Below are positions 38,030-46,920 of a stretch of DNA of 64,000 nucleotides, in pieces. Under the pieces are notes generated by a model. That model saw nothing but the letters and a program-made list of their open reading frames with translations, was not told the origin of the DNA and did no database searches. Numbering within the stretch: the first letter of the stretch is position 1; each line of letters opens with the position of its first letter. Position numbers and translations under genes: made by a program. Location: the NCBI RefSeq assembly GCF_000732195.1, contig NZ_JNNU01000010.1, positions 62,001 through 126,000 of the forward strand. The letters run 5' to 3'. This DNA comes from Neorhizobium vignae (GTDB taxonomy: Bacteria; Pseudomonadota; Alphaproteobacteria; Rhizobiales; Rhizobiaceae).

Positions 38030-38727
38030 TCGATATTGACCCTCCTGCCGACGAGATAAGCCAGGAACTCCGAGGCGAGCAGCGCTGCAAACGAGATGGC
38101 GATCGCGACCAGCGTCAGCCGCATCGCCCCGGCATCACCGCCCGGCACCTGCGTGAATGTGTAGATCGCTGCCGAAAGGGTCTGGGTTTCACCGGGAATA
38201 TTGGAGACAAAGGTGATCGTCGCGCCGAACTCGCCCATTGCCTTGGCGAAGGCAAGGATCATGCCGGCGATCACGCCCGGCAGGATAAGCGGCAGCGTCA
38301 CGGTGATGAAAACCCACGCGGGTCCCGCGCCGAGCGTACCGGCCGCCTCCTCCAGCTTGCGGTCGACGGCCTCGATCGACAACCGGATGGAGCGCACCAT
38401 CAGCGGAAAGCCCATGACGCCGCAGGCAAGCGCCGCGCCCGTCCACCGGAAGGAGAGAACGATGCCGAGATATTCGTTGAGAAAGGCGCCAACGACGCCG
38501 CGTCGCCCGAACAGTATCAGCAGCAGAAAACCGGTGACGACCGGCGGCAGGATGAGCGGCAGGTGGACGATGCCGTTCAGGATCGACCTGCCCCAGAATT
38601 TTCCGCGGGCGAGCAGGTATGCGACGAGAAGGCCGAACGGCAGGCTGACGATCATCGCGACGGCGGAAACCTTCAGGCTGAGCCTGATCGCGGTCCATTC
38701 CTCGTCGCTCAATACCAGCCAGTCCAA
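38026..38727 (-). CDS. modB: Molybdate ABC transporter permease ModB
   Basis: A 233-residue inner-membrane permease starting with TTG at 38727 ([20 protein letters not shown]). A TTG further upstream at 38757 would overlap the operator. It has five hydrophobic helices and the ATPase loop ([20 protein letters not shown]). It is coupled to modC. Normally modA lies just upstream; here it is about 15.8 kb away on the same strand, and modBC carry their own operator. Confidence 0.92.
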   Translation of the reverse strand: MDWLVLSDEEWTAIRLSLKVSAVAMIVSLPFGLLVAYLLARGKFWGRSILNGIVHLPLILPPVVTGFLLLILFGRRGVVGAFLNEYLGIVLSFRWTGAALACGVMGFPLMVRSIRLSIEAVDRKLEEAAGTLGAGPAWVFITVTLPLILPGVIAGMILAFAKAMGEFGATITFVSNIPGETQTLSAAIYTFTQVPGGDAGAMRLTLVAIAISFAALLASEFLAYLVGRRVNIE

Positions 38728-38756
38728 ACGCCGACCCCATCCGTAGCCGCTATGCA

Positions 38757-38778
38757 ATATATCGCATTGGATATATCG
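38757..38778 (-). promoter_or_regulatory. Mo-box-like operator before modB
   Basis: Within this 22-bp element ATATATCG occurs twice, separated by CATTGG. It matches 18 of 22 positions of the element before modA (55326-55347) and contains the TATAT pattern of ModE-type sites. It suggests molybdate repression of modBC, though no modE gene is in the window. Confidence 0.6.
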
Positions 38779-38907
38779 AGAAGGCTCTGATGGCTAGGTC
38801 CTGGCGGAAAAGTTGTAGGATTCGATGCAAATTGTCACAGCGTCAAAACTAACCACAAGTTTGCAAAAGGATTATTTTCCTATAAAATGTCACGACCTGG
38901 ATCATGA

Positions 38908-39371
38908 GAAGCATGTGATAAGGTCGTGTTCTCGGCCGCCGGAAACGACTGCGACAGAGGGCAAAGGCCAATCTCCGCAAAGTACGCTAGCCCCTTCAAC
39001 TGGGCAGCTCTCGAGGCACGCAAGAGAGGTGTCGAGAATGGCGTGATCGTCGCCGCGCACGACAGCAGGGGAAAGAGGGCCTATTTCTCGAACTCCGGTG
39101 GCGACATCTGCTGCCCCGGCGTCGACATCATGAGCGCCCTAGCGTTCGACGGCGACTCGAAGGTCTCGACGTCCTCGTACGGTCGAATGAGCGGGACCTC
39201 CATGCTTTTCCATACTGTGCCGCCACCCACGCGCTGCTTAGGCTCGTCAGACCGGGATACAGGGGCGTGGAACTCGTCAAGTGCATGTCGGCGGCGGGAT
39301 TGGCGGGAGATCTTGGCGTCCCGATGCTGAAGCTGTGTCGGTCTCTCAACGCTTGCCACTTACGCTCGTGA
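38908..39371 (+). pseudogene. Truncated, frameshifted subtilisin-like serine protease (S8)
   Basis: The frame from 38908 begins in mid-protein with KVVFSAAGND, then NGVIVAAHDS, KRAYFSNSGGDI, PGVDIMSALAFDGDSKVSTS and the catalytic-Ser motif SGTSM. These are the second half of an S8 peptidase in order. Just after SGTSM (about 39215) the frame shifts and continues as AATHALLRLVRPGYRGVELV to a stop at 39371. The first half (Asp and His active sites) is missing. The break lies about 130 bp from the modB operator, so it probably marks the edge of a rearrangement. Confidence 0.7.
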
Positions 39372-39384
39372 CGAGGAAGGTGCC

Positions 39385-40165
39385 ATGATCACCAGACGCC
39401 TTGTCTGCTGGGGAGTGATCGCGCTCACCTTCGCGTCGCCATCTCTTGCCGCGTTCGTCGGAGAACTGAAGCTCGTTCCTGTCGGGTGTGAGGCGGAAGG
39501 ATTTTGCACTGTCGAGAAAGAGTTCGGCTATGTCGACCTGTGGGGATTGGGCTGGATGGCGAGAGCCGGACTGCTGACGGACGGCGCATCCATTCCGCCC
39601 TGGGACAGACCATTTGTAGGCCAGCCATTCGAGGCCGCTTTCATCAAGGCGGCGATCATCCACGACCACTACTGCGACCGCCACGTCCACCCTTGGCGGC
39701 AGACGCATCGCGTCTTCTTCGACGCATTGCTGGAAAGCGGGGTTCGCGAGGCAAAGCAGGCGTCATGTACTTTGCGATACTCGTCGGCGGGCCAAAATGG
39801 GTGAAACTGGTTAAGGCAAGCCCTGCCCCATCGGGTCGTCTTGCATCAACAACGTGCAGATCGGGACCTCGCTCCCCAGCGCCGGCGTCTCGCTTGGGGA
39901 GGAAAGCGAGGTGTTTGACCCGCCCGGCGGGCTTCGCCGCTACGAGGTCTGCCAACCTGATGGCTCAGAAGGCGAACAACAAGCGGAAGCGCTGGATGCA
40001 GCCGAAGTCGAAATAGAAGCGTCGAAAGCGATGGCGGGCGACATCTTCTTCGTCAACGGCGACGAGGTCGGCGGTGACCTCGGTATGTGGAGGTTGCCAA
40101 TCCGATCCATCCGGCGCGGGAGTGCACAGCCCTCTCCGCGCGTTGTCAATGGAGTGTGGCGTTAG
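39385..40165 (+). pseudogene. DUF1353-family secreted protein gene with frameshifts
   Basis: ATG 39385 has GAGGAAGG just upstream. The first 125 residues are a signal peptide (MITRRLVCWGVIALTFASP) and a DUF1353 domain with LLTDGASIPPWD, AFIKAAIIHDHYC and THRVFFDALLESGVREAK. Near 39760 the frame changes; the expected continuation GVMYFAILVGGPKWVKLV appears in another frame. Near 39815 it changes again, to PCPIGSSCINNVQIGTSLP, which runs to a stop at 40163-40165. Two frameshifts make it very likely dead. It started 13 bases after the subtilase, so the two were probably one operon. DUF1353 function is unknown. Confidence 0.65.
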
Positions 40166-40211
40166 GGGCACCACTCAAACCTACTTACGCCTTCCCGGTT
40201 TGCCCATCCCG

Positions 40212-41057
40212 TCACAGGCTTCCCGCGTTGACGGACCGCAAGTACTCCATGTAACGATCCCGACCGTGCAGAGAGCTCTTCCCGCTCAGGCGGACGGCAA
40301 CCTTGTTCGACCAGTCGACCGGAGACAGGCGCTGCTTTTCCTGGAACTCGTTCATGACCCGGTTGTAGGCCCTGATCTCGTCGAAGTCCGCTGTCCTGTA
40401 AGTCTCGTCGTGGACGACCACTTCCTGGCGCAGTCTTGGCTTTATGTCGGTGTCGTGGCTCGGGTCGGGCCTGCCGACGACTAGACCCGTGACGGGGAAG
40501 CAGCGATCCGGAAGATTGAGAAGCGTTGCCAGCTTCGCAGCGTTGTTTCTGACGGCCCCGATGTAGCACGTACCGTAGCCAAGCGCCTCGAACGCGAGAG
40601 CCGCGTTCTGCGCCGCTATGCAGGAGTCCACTATCCCGAGGAGGCTGGCCTCGAAATATTCGAACCCTTCGCGGGGGACCGCCTCTTCTCCGCCGATCGC
40701 GTGGTTGCGGCTCTGATCGGAAAGCCACACGAGCATAAGGGGCGCGGCTTCGATCTGGCCCTGGTTTCCGCAAAGCGCGTTCACTTCGCGCTTGTGCGCC
40801 GGATCCGAGATTTTCACGACGCTCCAGCTCTGGAGATGCGACGACGTCGCGGCGGACTGCGCCGCGGCGATCGCCGTCCGCACGTCATCTTCGGCCACGG
40901 GATCAGACGTGAACCTGCGTATCGTCCTGTGCATCAGCATGTGGTCGATGACGGGGTTTTCGGGCGTCGAGATGCCATGTCCCTCGCCGTATCGGTCGGA
41001 AACGGCATCTTCGACAGGTCGGCAATATTCCACGGCATATGCATTGATCGTGTCCAC
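40212..41057 (-). CDS. NfsA-like FMN nitroreductase, paralogue of 7961-8815
   Basis: A 281-residue nitroreductase with MHRTIRRFTSD, AAAQSAATSSHLQSWSVV and ALGYGTCYIGAVRNN, collinear with the protein at 7961-8815. I start at GTG 41057 because AGAGGAA lies upstream at good spacing; an ATG 15 codons earlier overlaps the ATPase end. It is the last gene of the dipeptide-type ABC/aldehyde dehydrogenase operon and probably transforms the imported compound or supplies reduced flavin. The substrate is unknown. Confidence 0.85.
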   Translation of the reverse strand: MDTINAYAVEYCRPVEDAVSDRYGEGHGISTPENPVIDHMLMHRTIRRFTSDPVAEDDVRTAIAAAQSAATSSHLQSWSVVKISDPAHKREVNALCGNQGQIEAAPLMLVWLSDQSRNHAIGGEEAVPREGFEYFEASLLGIVDSCIAAQNAALAFEALGYGTCYIGAVRNNAAKLATLLNLPDRCFPVTGLVVGRPDPSHDTDIKPRLRQEVVVHDETYRTADFDEIRAYNRVMNEFQEKQRLSPVDWSNKVAVRLSGKSSLHGRDRYMEYLRSVNAGSL

Positions 41058-41098
41058 GGCAGTTCCTCTTCTTCTATTCGATGGCGGAGATCCGCACG

Positions 41099-42907
41099 TC
41101 ATGATTCAGCCATGACGTAGTGGGTGTCGCTCACCTGCTGGTATTCTCTTGGGGGCGAGACATAATCGACGTCCCGGATCGGGTTCTTGATTTCGTGAAA
41201 CCCGCCGGCCGCTCGCTGGCCGCGGCGAGACGGGTCGGCGATCGGAACCGCGCTCAAGAGGCGGCGGGTATACGGGTGGCGCGGATTGCCCAGAACCTCC
41301 GCGCGGGGCCCGATCTCGACGATCTCGCCGAGATACATGACGGCTACCCTGTGGCTTACCCGCTCGACCACCGTCATATCGTGGGAGATGAACAGGTACG
41401 ACAGGCCGAGCCTTTGCTGGAGATCCAGGAGAAGGTTCACGATCTGCGCCTTGACGGACACGTCCAGCGCGGAGACGGCTTCGTCGGCGACGATGACCTT
41501 CGGCGACACGGACAGCGCCCTCGCGATGCATATCCGCTGCCTCTGGCCTCCCGAAAACTCGTGGGGATACCTGTTGGCCATTTCGGGGTTCAGGCCGACG
41601 AGGGTCAGGAGCTCGGGCACCTTGGAAAGCGCTGTCACCGTATCGACGCCAGCGCAGCGCATGGGCTCCACCAAGGCATCTTCGATAGTGAAGCGGGGGT
41701 TCAGGCTGGCGAACGGATCCTGGAAGACCATCTGCAGGGACTGGCGCTCAGCTCTCAAGTCCGCCCCGCTGAGGTTGCTGAGATCGCGCCCGAACAGCCG
41801 GATAGTGCCCGAGACGGGCTTGACGAGCTGCAAGATGGATCGGCCTGTCGTTGACTTCCCGCACCCGGATTCGCCGACCAGGGACAGAGTCTCCCCCGGC
41901 TGGATGGAGAAGGTCACGTTCTCGACCGCGTGGACCTTGCCAACAGCTCGCTTGAAGAGCTTGTCGCGGATCACGAAGCGCGTCGTGAGGTTCTCGACCG
42001 ACAGCGCCGGTGTTGAGGTTCCATCTACCGTGTCTGCTTGTTCCTCCTCCAGCCTGGAGATGCTTCCATCGGACCCGTACTCGGCATAACGCACCGGACG
42101 GTTTTTGAACCGCGAGGCGTCGAGCGGCGCGACGGCAGCGAGAAGCCTCTTGGTGTAGGGTTCTTCCGATTGGAAGAATATCCGGGACGTCTCGCCCCGC
42201 TCGACCACCCGGCCGTTATACATGACGACAGTCCGGTCGGCGGTTTCGGCGACCACTCCCATGTCGTGCGTGATGAACATCACCGCCATCTTCTCTTCCT
42301 CCTGCAGTTCCTTGATGAGCTGGAGGATCTGGTTCTGGATCGTGACGTCGAGGGCGGTCGTCGGTTCGTCGGCGATGAGAAGCTTCGGTTTGCAGGCGAG
42401 CGCCATCGCGATCATCACGCGCTGCCTCATCCCGCCGGAGAAGTTATGGGGATACTCGTCAATCCGGCGTTCCGCTGCGGGGATTTTCACTCGCGCCAGA
42501 AGTTCGAGCACGTCTTTGCGCGCTCTGGCGCGGGAGAGGCCCCGATGGCGGACCAGCACCTCGCCGATCTGGTCTCCGATCGACATAGTCGGGTTGAGGC
42601 TCGTCATGGGCTCCTGGAAAATCATCCCGATTTCGTTGCCGCGGACGTCTCTCATCTGGGCGCTCGAGTATGCCGTCAGGTCGCGGCCGTCGAACTCCAC
42701 GCGTCCCGAGATGCGTGTCGTCCGCTCCGGCAACAGGCGCATGATCGACAAGGCGGTCACGCTCTTGCCGGAGCCTGATTCACCGACAATGGCGACCGTT
42801 TCGCCGTGGCCGATGTCGAAGCTGACATCGCTGGTGACGGGCTTCCACTTCTGGCCGCTGCCGAAAGAGACGCTAACGTCGACCACTGAGAGGAGTTTGT
42901 TTGTCAT
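41099..42907 (-). CDS. Dipeptide-type ABC transporter ATPase, fused DppD-DppF
   Basis: A 602-residue protein with two complete nucleotide-binding halves. The first has GESGSGKSVTALSIM, FQEPMTSLNP, FSGGMRQRVMIAMAL and LLIADEPTTALD. The second has GESGCGKSTTGRSIL, FQDPFASLNPR, FSGGQRQRICIARAL and VIVADEAVSALD (Ala replaces the usual Pro/Thr after Glu). The C-terminal oligopeptide-type extension (NPRHPYTRRLLSAVP) is present. A GTG at 42913 is an alternative start. It energises the DppBC permeases just upstream. Confidence 0.92.
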   Translation of the reverse strand: MTNKLLSVVDVSVSFGSGQKWKPVTSDVSFDIGHGETVAIVGESGSGKSVTALSIMRLLPERTTRISGRVEFDGRDLTAYSSAQMRDVRGNEIGMIFQEPMTSLNPTMSIGDQIGEVLVRHRGLSRARARKDVLELLARVKIPAAERRIDEYPHNFSGGMRQRVMIAMALACKPKLLIADEPTTALDVTIQNQILQLIKELQEEEKMAVMFITHDMGVVAETADRTVVMYNGRVVERGETSRIFFQSEEPYTKRLLAAVAPLDASRFKNRPVRYAEYGSDGSISRLEEEQADTVDGTSTPALSVENLTTRFVIRDKLFKRAVGKVHAVENVTFSIQPGETLSLVGESGCGKSTTGRSILQLVKPVSGTIRLFGRDLSNLSGADLRAERQSLQMVFQDPFASLNPRFTIEDALVEPMRCAGVDTVTALSKVPELLTLVGLNPEMANRYPHEFSGGQRQRICIARALSVSPKVIVADEAVSALDVSVKAQIVNLLLDLQQRLGLSYLFISHDMTVVERVSHRVAVMYLGEIVEIGPRAEVLGNPRHPYTRRLLSAVPIADPSRRGQRAAGGFHEIKNPIRDVDYVSPPREYQQVSDTHYVMAES

Positions 42908-42962
42908 AAGCACGTACCACCTTGAGAGGCCTGTTCATTTTCCGGAATTCTGGCGCGCTGTT

Positions 42963-43814
42963 CTACCGGGCCCTGGACGCGTTCTTAGGGTCGAGCTTGT
43001 CGCGCAAGCCGTCTCCGATAACGTTGACGCTAAGGACCGTGAGAGAGAGGAAGGCCGCGGGTATCCAGATGTTATGGGGGTGGATCTGGAACAGGGTGCG
43101 CCCTTCCGCGATCGTGTTGCCCCAAGTCGGTACGTCCTGCGGCATGCCCAGACCGAGGAAGGACAGGGTGGCCTCCAGAAGGATGGCGGCGCTCAGTATG
43201 AACGTTGCCAGGACCGTAAGAGGACCGACGGCGTTGGGAAGGATGTGGCGGGCGAGCAGACGGCCCGTCGGGACTCCCAGCGATACCGCCGCCTCGATGT
43301 ATGGTTCCTGCCTCACGGAAAGGACCACCGACCGCACGAGGCGAACTACCCTCGGCACCTCGACCACCGTGATAGCCAGGATCACCGTCCACACGCCGCT
43401 CCCGATTGCAGTCATGAACGCGATGGCGAGGAGGATGGCGGGAATTGCCATGAGGCCGTCCATCACGCGCATGATCACGCCGTCGGCGCTCCTGAACGAG
43501 CCGCAGATCAGCCCGATGAGGGTGCCCAGCAGAACCGCGACGACCGTGACCGAGCATCCGATCAGGATCGACGTGCGCGCCCCGTAGACCATTCTGCTGA
43601 GGATATCTCGTCCAAGCCCGTCCGTTCCGAATACGGCTAGCCGAGCGGACTTGTCTTCGAGGAAAGCCGTGTTGACCGACGCGAGCGGAGCTAGGTTGCG
43701 GTTGAACGGATCGACGAAATTCGGATCCGCGGACGCGATCAGGGGCGAGAGAATTGCCATCAGCAGGATGACAGCCACTATGGCGTACGATAGCGAAAGG
43801 ACTGGTTTCTTCAT
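42963..43814 (-). CDS. Dipeptide-type ABC transporter permease (DppC)
   Basis: A 283-residue inner-membrane protein with an N-terminal helix, the FGTDGLGRDILSRMVYGAR segment typical of DppC/OppC, and the C-terminal helices with LEATLSFLGLGMPQDVPTWG. ATG 43814 has AGGAAA directly upstream. It follows dppB by 23 bases. Confidence 0.92.
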   Translation of the reverse strand: MKKPVLSLSYAIVAVILLMAILSPLIASADPNFVDPFNRNLAPLASVNTAFLEDKSARLAVFGTDGLGRDILSRMVYGARTSILIGCSVTVVAVLLGTLIGLICGSFRSADGVIMRVMDGLMAIPAILLAIAFMTAIGSGVWTVILAITVVEVPRVVRLVRSVVLSVRQEPYIEAAVSLGVPTGRLLARHILPNAVGPLTVLATFILSAAILLEATLSFLGLGMPQDVPTWGNTIAEGRTLFQIHPHNIWIPAAFLSLTVLSVNVIGDGLRDKLDPKNASRAR

Positions 43815-43837
43815 TTTCCTATCCAACGATGCGGGTG

Positions 43838-44779
43838 TCAGCTGGCGACGCGCGGGTCCAAGATCCCGTACGAGATGTCCGCGAGAAGATTGATCAAGAC
43901 GTAGAAGACCGTGAAAATCAGGATGATCGCCTGCACGGACGGGTAGTCGCGCGCCAGCACCGCATCGACCATCAGCCTCCCGAGACCGGGAATATTGAAG
44001 ACGCTTTCGGTGACCACGACGCCGCTGATGAGGCTTGCGAAACCCATCGCGACCACCGTGACGATAGGGGCTGCCGCGTTGCGCAGAACGTGCTTTATGG
44101 TGATCGGAAGCGGCATGAGGCCTTTCGCCTTCGCCGTCCGGACGTAGTCGGCATTGAGGACTTCCAGCACGCTTGCCCTGGTTATGCGCGTGAGAAGGCC
44201 GATGTAGACAGTGGCGAGCGCCAGCGACGGCAGGATGGTGCTGGCAAGCGTGGCCAGCGCGCCGTCGGACAGTCGGTGGTACCCCTGGACCGGAGTGAGG
44301 CCGAGCTTGATCGAGAAGAGTCCGATGAGCGCGTAGCCGACCACGAACACGGGAACAGAAAAGCCGACTACGGCCACTGCCGTCGAGAGGCTGTCCGCGA
44401 TCGAGCCGGCTCTAAGCGCCGCCGCCGTACCGAGCGGGATCGCGATCAGGATTGATACTGCAAGCGTCAGGACCGCGAGGACCATCGTCGGTTCGACGCG
44501 TGACAGGATGAGCTGCGTGACTGGCATCTTGTAGTAGTAAGACACCCCGAAGTCGCCGCGTAAAGCGTGAGAGAGCCAGAGCAGGTATTGCTTCCAGACA
44601 GGCTCTCCGAGGCCCAGCTGCTGTCTGATAGCTTCGATCTGCTCTGTCGTGACCGCGTCTCCGCCGAGAATGGCGGCAGGGTCTCCGGACGACACCCGGA
44701 GCGTCAGGAAGACCAGAACGGAGATCCCGAGCAAGACAGGTATCGTCGTTATAAAACGCCGCATCGCATAACTGAACAT
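43838..44779 (-). CDS. Dipeptide-type ABC transporter permease (DppB)
   Basis: A 313-residue membrane protein with the typical start MRRFITTIPVLLGISVLVF, periplasmic SSGDPAAILGGDAVT, and the contact segment DYVRTAKAKGLMPLPITIKH. GGAG lies eight bases before ATG 44779; a TTG four codons upstream is less likely. It follows the binding-protein gene and an intercistronic hairpin. Confidence 0.92.
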   Translation of the reverse strand: MFSYAMRRFITTIPVLLGISVLVFLTLRVSSGDPAAILGGDAVTTEQIEAIRQQLGLGEPVWKQYLLWLSHALRGDFGVSYYYKMPVTQLILSRVEPTMVLAVLTLAVSILIAIPLGTAAALRAGSIADSLSTAVAVVGFSVPVFVVGYALIGLFSIKLGLTPVQGYHRLSDGALATLASTILPSLALATVYIGLLTRITRASVLEVLNADYVRTAKAKGLMPLPITIKHVLRNAAAPIVTVVAMGFASLISGVVVTESVFNIPGLGRLMVDAVLARDYPSVQAIILIFTVFYVLINLLADISYGILDPRVAS

Positions 44780-44814
44780 CGATCGCTCCAACTACAAAAG
44801 GACGTTGTCGTCGT

Positions 44815-44837
44815 CCCCGGCCTTGTCGCGGCCGGGG
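44815..44837 (-). terminator. Intercistronic hairpin between dipeptide-type binding protein and DppB
   Basis: Arms CCCCGGCC and GGCCGGGG with a seven-base loop lie 12 bases after the binding-protein stop. There is no T-run, so partial termination or mRNA protection is likelier than a full stop. Confidence 0.45.
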
Positions 44838-44849
44838 GCTCCCGGTACT

Positions 44850-46415
44850 TCACTGGCTTTTCTTGATGTTCCAGAAGATGGCGGCAGGTGCTTTGAGCCA
44901 ACCGGACACCCTGTCGTTCCGGTAGGCACCGAATACATTGTAGATGCCCATCGGCACGAAGTGAGCCTGATCGACGATCCGCTTGGAAATCTGGTCGGCG
45001 ATCCGCTTTGCCTGTTCGGGAGATCCCGCGACCTCGTAGGCCCGTCGCATCGTTTCAAGCTCTGGATCGCACATCCAGCCGACGAATGCTTTCTCGCAGG
45101 ATGCGTCGGTGAAGATGTTGTACATCGGGTTGGGGACGTTCGACATGAGGCTGACGGTGAAGAAGATGTTCCAGCCGCCGTTGCCAGCAGGCCCGCGGTT
45201 GTTTCTCCGGACGAAGTAGGTTTGGGAATCCATCGACTGCACGTCGATCTTGAACCCGACATTGGTGAGCACGTTGCTCAAGACCGGGGCCATCTTGTTC
45301 GATGAGATCAGATCCGTCTGGTGAAGGACGGCGACCGGAGCGCCGTTGTACCCCGACTGTTTCAGGAGCGCTTTCGCTTTGGGCAGGTCAGGCTTTAGCA
45401 GGAGGTCACCGTAGGGCCCTTTCTCTCCCACCTCGCACCCGAGGGGATCGTTACAGGGGCGGAAAAAGCGGGGATCGCCGTGCTGGGCTGTCATGAACAT
45501 GTCCTGCTGGATCGCGCTCATCACCGCGCGACGCGCTTCGACGTTGTTGAACGGCGGCTGCAGGTGGTTGAACCGCAGCACGCTCTGAAGTCCAGCCTCG
45601 TTCCACTGGAAGAGCTTGATGTCCTTCTTGGATTCGACGACCGGGAAGAGATCCGGCTGAAGCGCCTCGATGATGTCGACTTCGCCGGCGACGAGAGCGT
45701 TCACCGCAGTGAACTGGTCTGGCATCGTGACCCATTCCACCCGGTCGACGTAAGCCACCTTCCCGCCGGAGAATGCTGACGGCGGCTCGCTGCGGGGTTT
45801 GTAGTCTTCGTTCTTGAGGTAGACGATCCGCTCCCCGGGCTTCCACTCGCCGAGTGCGAGCTTGAACGGGCCCGAGCCGATGTACTCCTTGATCTGCTCC
45901 GTGGCCGGAGTGGCTGCAACGCGCGCGGGCATGATGAACGGCACGTTCGCGTCGCCCTTCCCCAGCACTTCGATGACATGGCCGAACGGAGCGTTGAGGA
46001 CGATCTGGAACGTCTTCTCGTCGACGACCTTGATGTCCTTCATGAAAGCCGCGAGGGCGCGGCCGGCTCTGTCGACAGAAGCCCACCGCTTGATGGACGG
46101 GACCACGTCAGCGGTCGTGACCGCAGCGCCGTCGTGCCACTTGAGACCGTCCCTCAACGTGATCGTGTAGGTAAGGCGATCGTCGCTGAGCGTGTAGCCC
46201 TCCGCCATCTGCGGACGGACTACTCCCTTCTCGTCTTCAGCGAAAAGCGTGTCATAGATCATGTAGCCGTGGTTTCGGCTGATGTAGTTGGTGGACCAAG
46301 TCGGGTCGAGGATCTTGGGGTCTGCGTGTGCCACGACTTTGAGCGTGGCGGCAGCCGCGGAGCCAATCGAGACCGCAGAGAAAACCGCGGCCGAAAGAAG
46401 AAGTCTTCTCAGCAT
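44850..46415 (-). CDS. Dipeptide-type ABC transporter substrate-binding protein (family 5)
   Basis: A 521-residue secreted receptor. The signal peptide MLRRLLLSAAVFSAVSIGSA ends at AAA-TLK. KILDPTWSTNYISRNHGYMI, LRDGLKWHDGAAVTTADVVP and the long C-terminal lobe match the DppA/OppA class. GAGGG nine bases upstream supports ATG 46415. The ligand is unknown. With aldehyde dehydrogenase, a SnoaL-like protein and a nitroreductase in the same operon, a small organic compound is more likely than a nutrient peptide. Confidence 0.92.
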   Translation of the reverse strand: MLRRLLLSAAVFSAVSIGSAAAATLKVVAHADPKILDPTWSTNYISRNHGYMIYDTLFAEDEKGVVRPQMAEGYTLSDDRLTYTITLRDGLKWHDGAAVTTADVVPSIKRWASVDRAGRALAAFMKDIKVVDEKTFQIVLNAPFGHVIEVLGKGDANVPFIMPARVAATPATEQIKEYIGSGPFKLALGEWKPGERIVYLKNEDYKPRSEPPSAFSGGKVAYVDRVEWVTMPDQFTAVNALVAGEVDIIEALQPDLFPVVESKKDIKLFQWNEAGLQSVLRFNHLQPPFNNVEARRAVMSAIQQDMFMTAQHGDPRFFRPCNDPLGCEVGEKGPYGDLLLKPDLPKAKALLKQSGYNGAPVAVLHQTDLISSNKMAPVLSNVLTNVGFKIDVQSMDSQTYFVRRNNRGPAGNGGWNIFFTVSLMSNVPNPMYNIFTDASCEKAFVGWMCDPELETMRRAYEVAGSPEQAKRIADQISKRIVDQAHFVPMGIYNVFGAYRNDRVSGWLKAPAAIFWNIKKSQ

Positions 46416-46473
46416 ATCATTGCCCTCTGGATTGTTATCGAGGGATGCGTGAGGCCACACATCCCTCGCGCTG

Positions 46474-46875
46474 TTATTTTACGTCTTTGATAAAGGTGTC
46501 CTTGCAGAGCACTTCGGTGCCGCGGAACGTGTAGATGTCGAGCCCGAGCCAGTCGAGCTTTTCGCCCGACTTCGTCGTGGCGGTCCGCCGCCACTGAGCG
46601 ACGATCTTGTTACCCGAGAAGATCGGCTCCGCCGATTCAGTCCAAGCGACGTCCGGAGTGTCGGCGAAGAGCTTCGCGAAGTAGCCGGCGATCGCCTCGT
46701 GGCCTTGGTAGACGTCGCCCATGGGCACCTGCCCGCGGCCGTTGATAAACGAGCCGTCCGCGCAGAAACGGGCTGCGATCTTATGCGGGTCGCGCGTGGC
46801 AAACGCCTCTTTCATTAGCAGCCGACCTTCCTTGGCCGCGGCTTCAGCATCCTTGAGTTCCATTTCAGTCGCCAT
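46474..46875 (-). CDS. NTF2/SnoaL-like small protein
   Basis: A 133-residue cone-shaped alpha+beta-barrel protein (EAFATRDPHKIAARFCADGSF, MGDVYQGHEAIAGYFAKLF). This fold includes isomerases, dehydratases and non-catalytic binding proteins, so the sequence gives no reaction. It lies between the aldehyde dehydrogenase and the binding protein, suggesting a step on the imported compound before or beside aldehyde oxidation. Confidence 0.75.
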   Translation of the reverse strand: MATEMELKDAEAAAKEGRLLMKEAFATRDPHKIAARFCADGSFINGRGQVPMGDVYQGHEAIAGYFAKLFADTPDVAWTESAEPIFSGNKIVAQWRRTATTKSGEKLDWLGLDIYTFRGTEVLCKDTFIKDVK

Positions 46876-46920
46876 TTCGATTCCTTTCTTCGGATGGCAG
46901 TTGCTCGTTGACGCGAAGCT

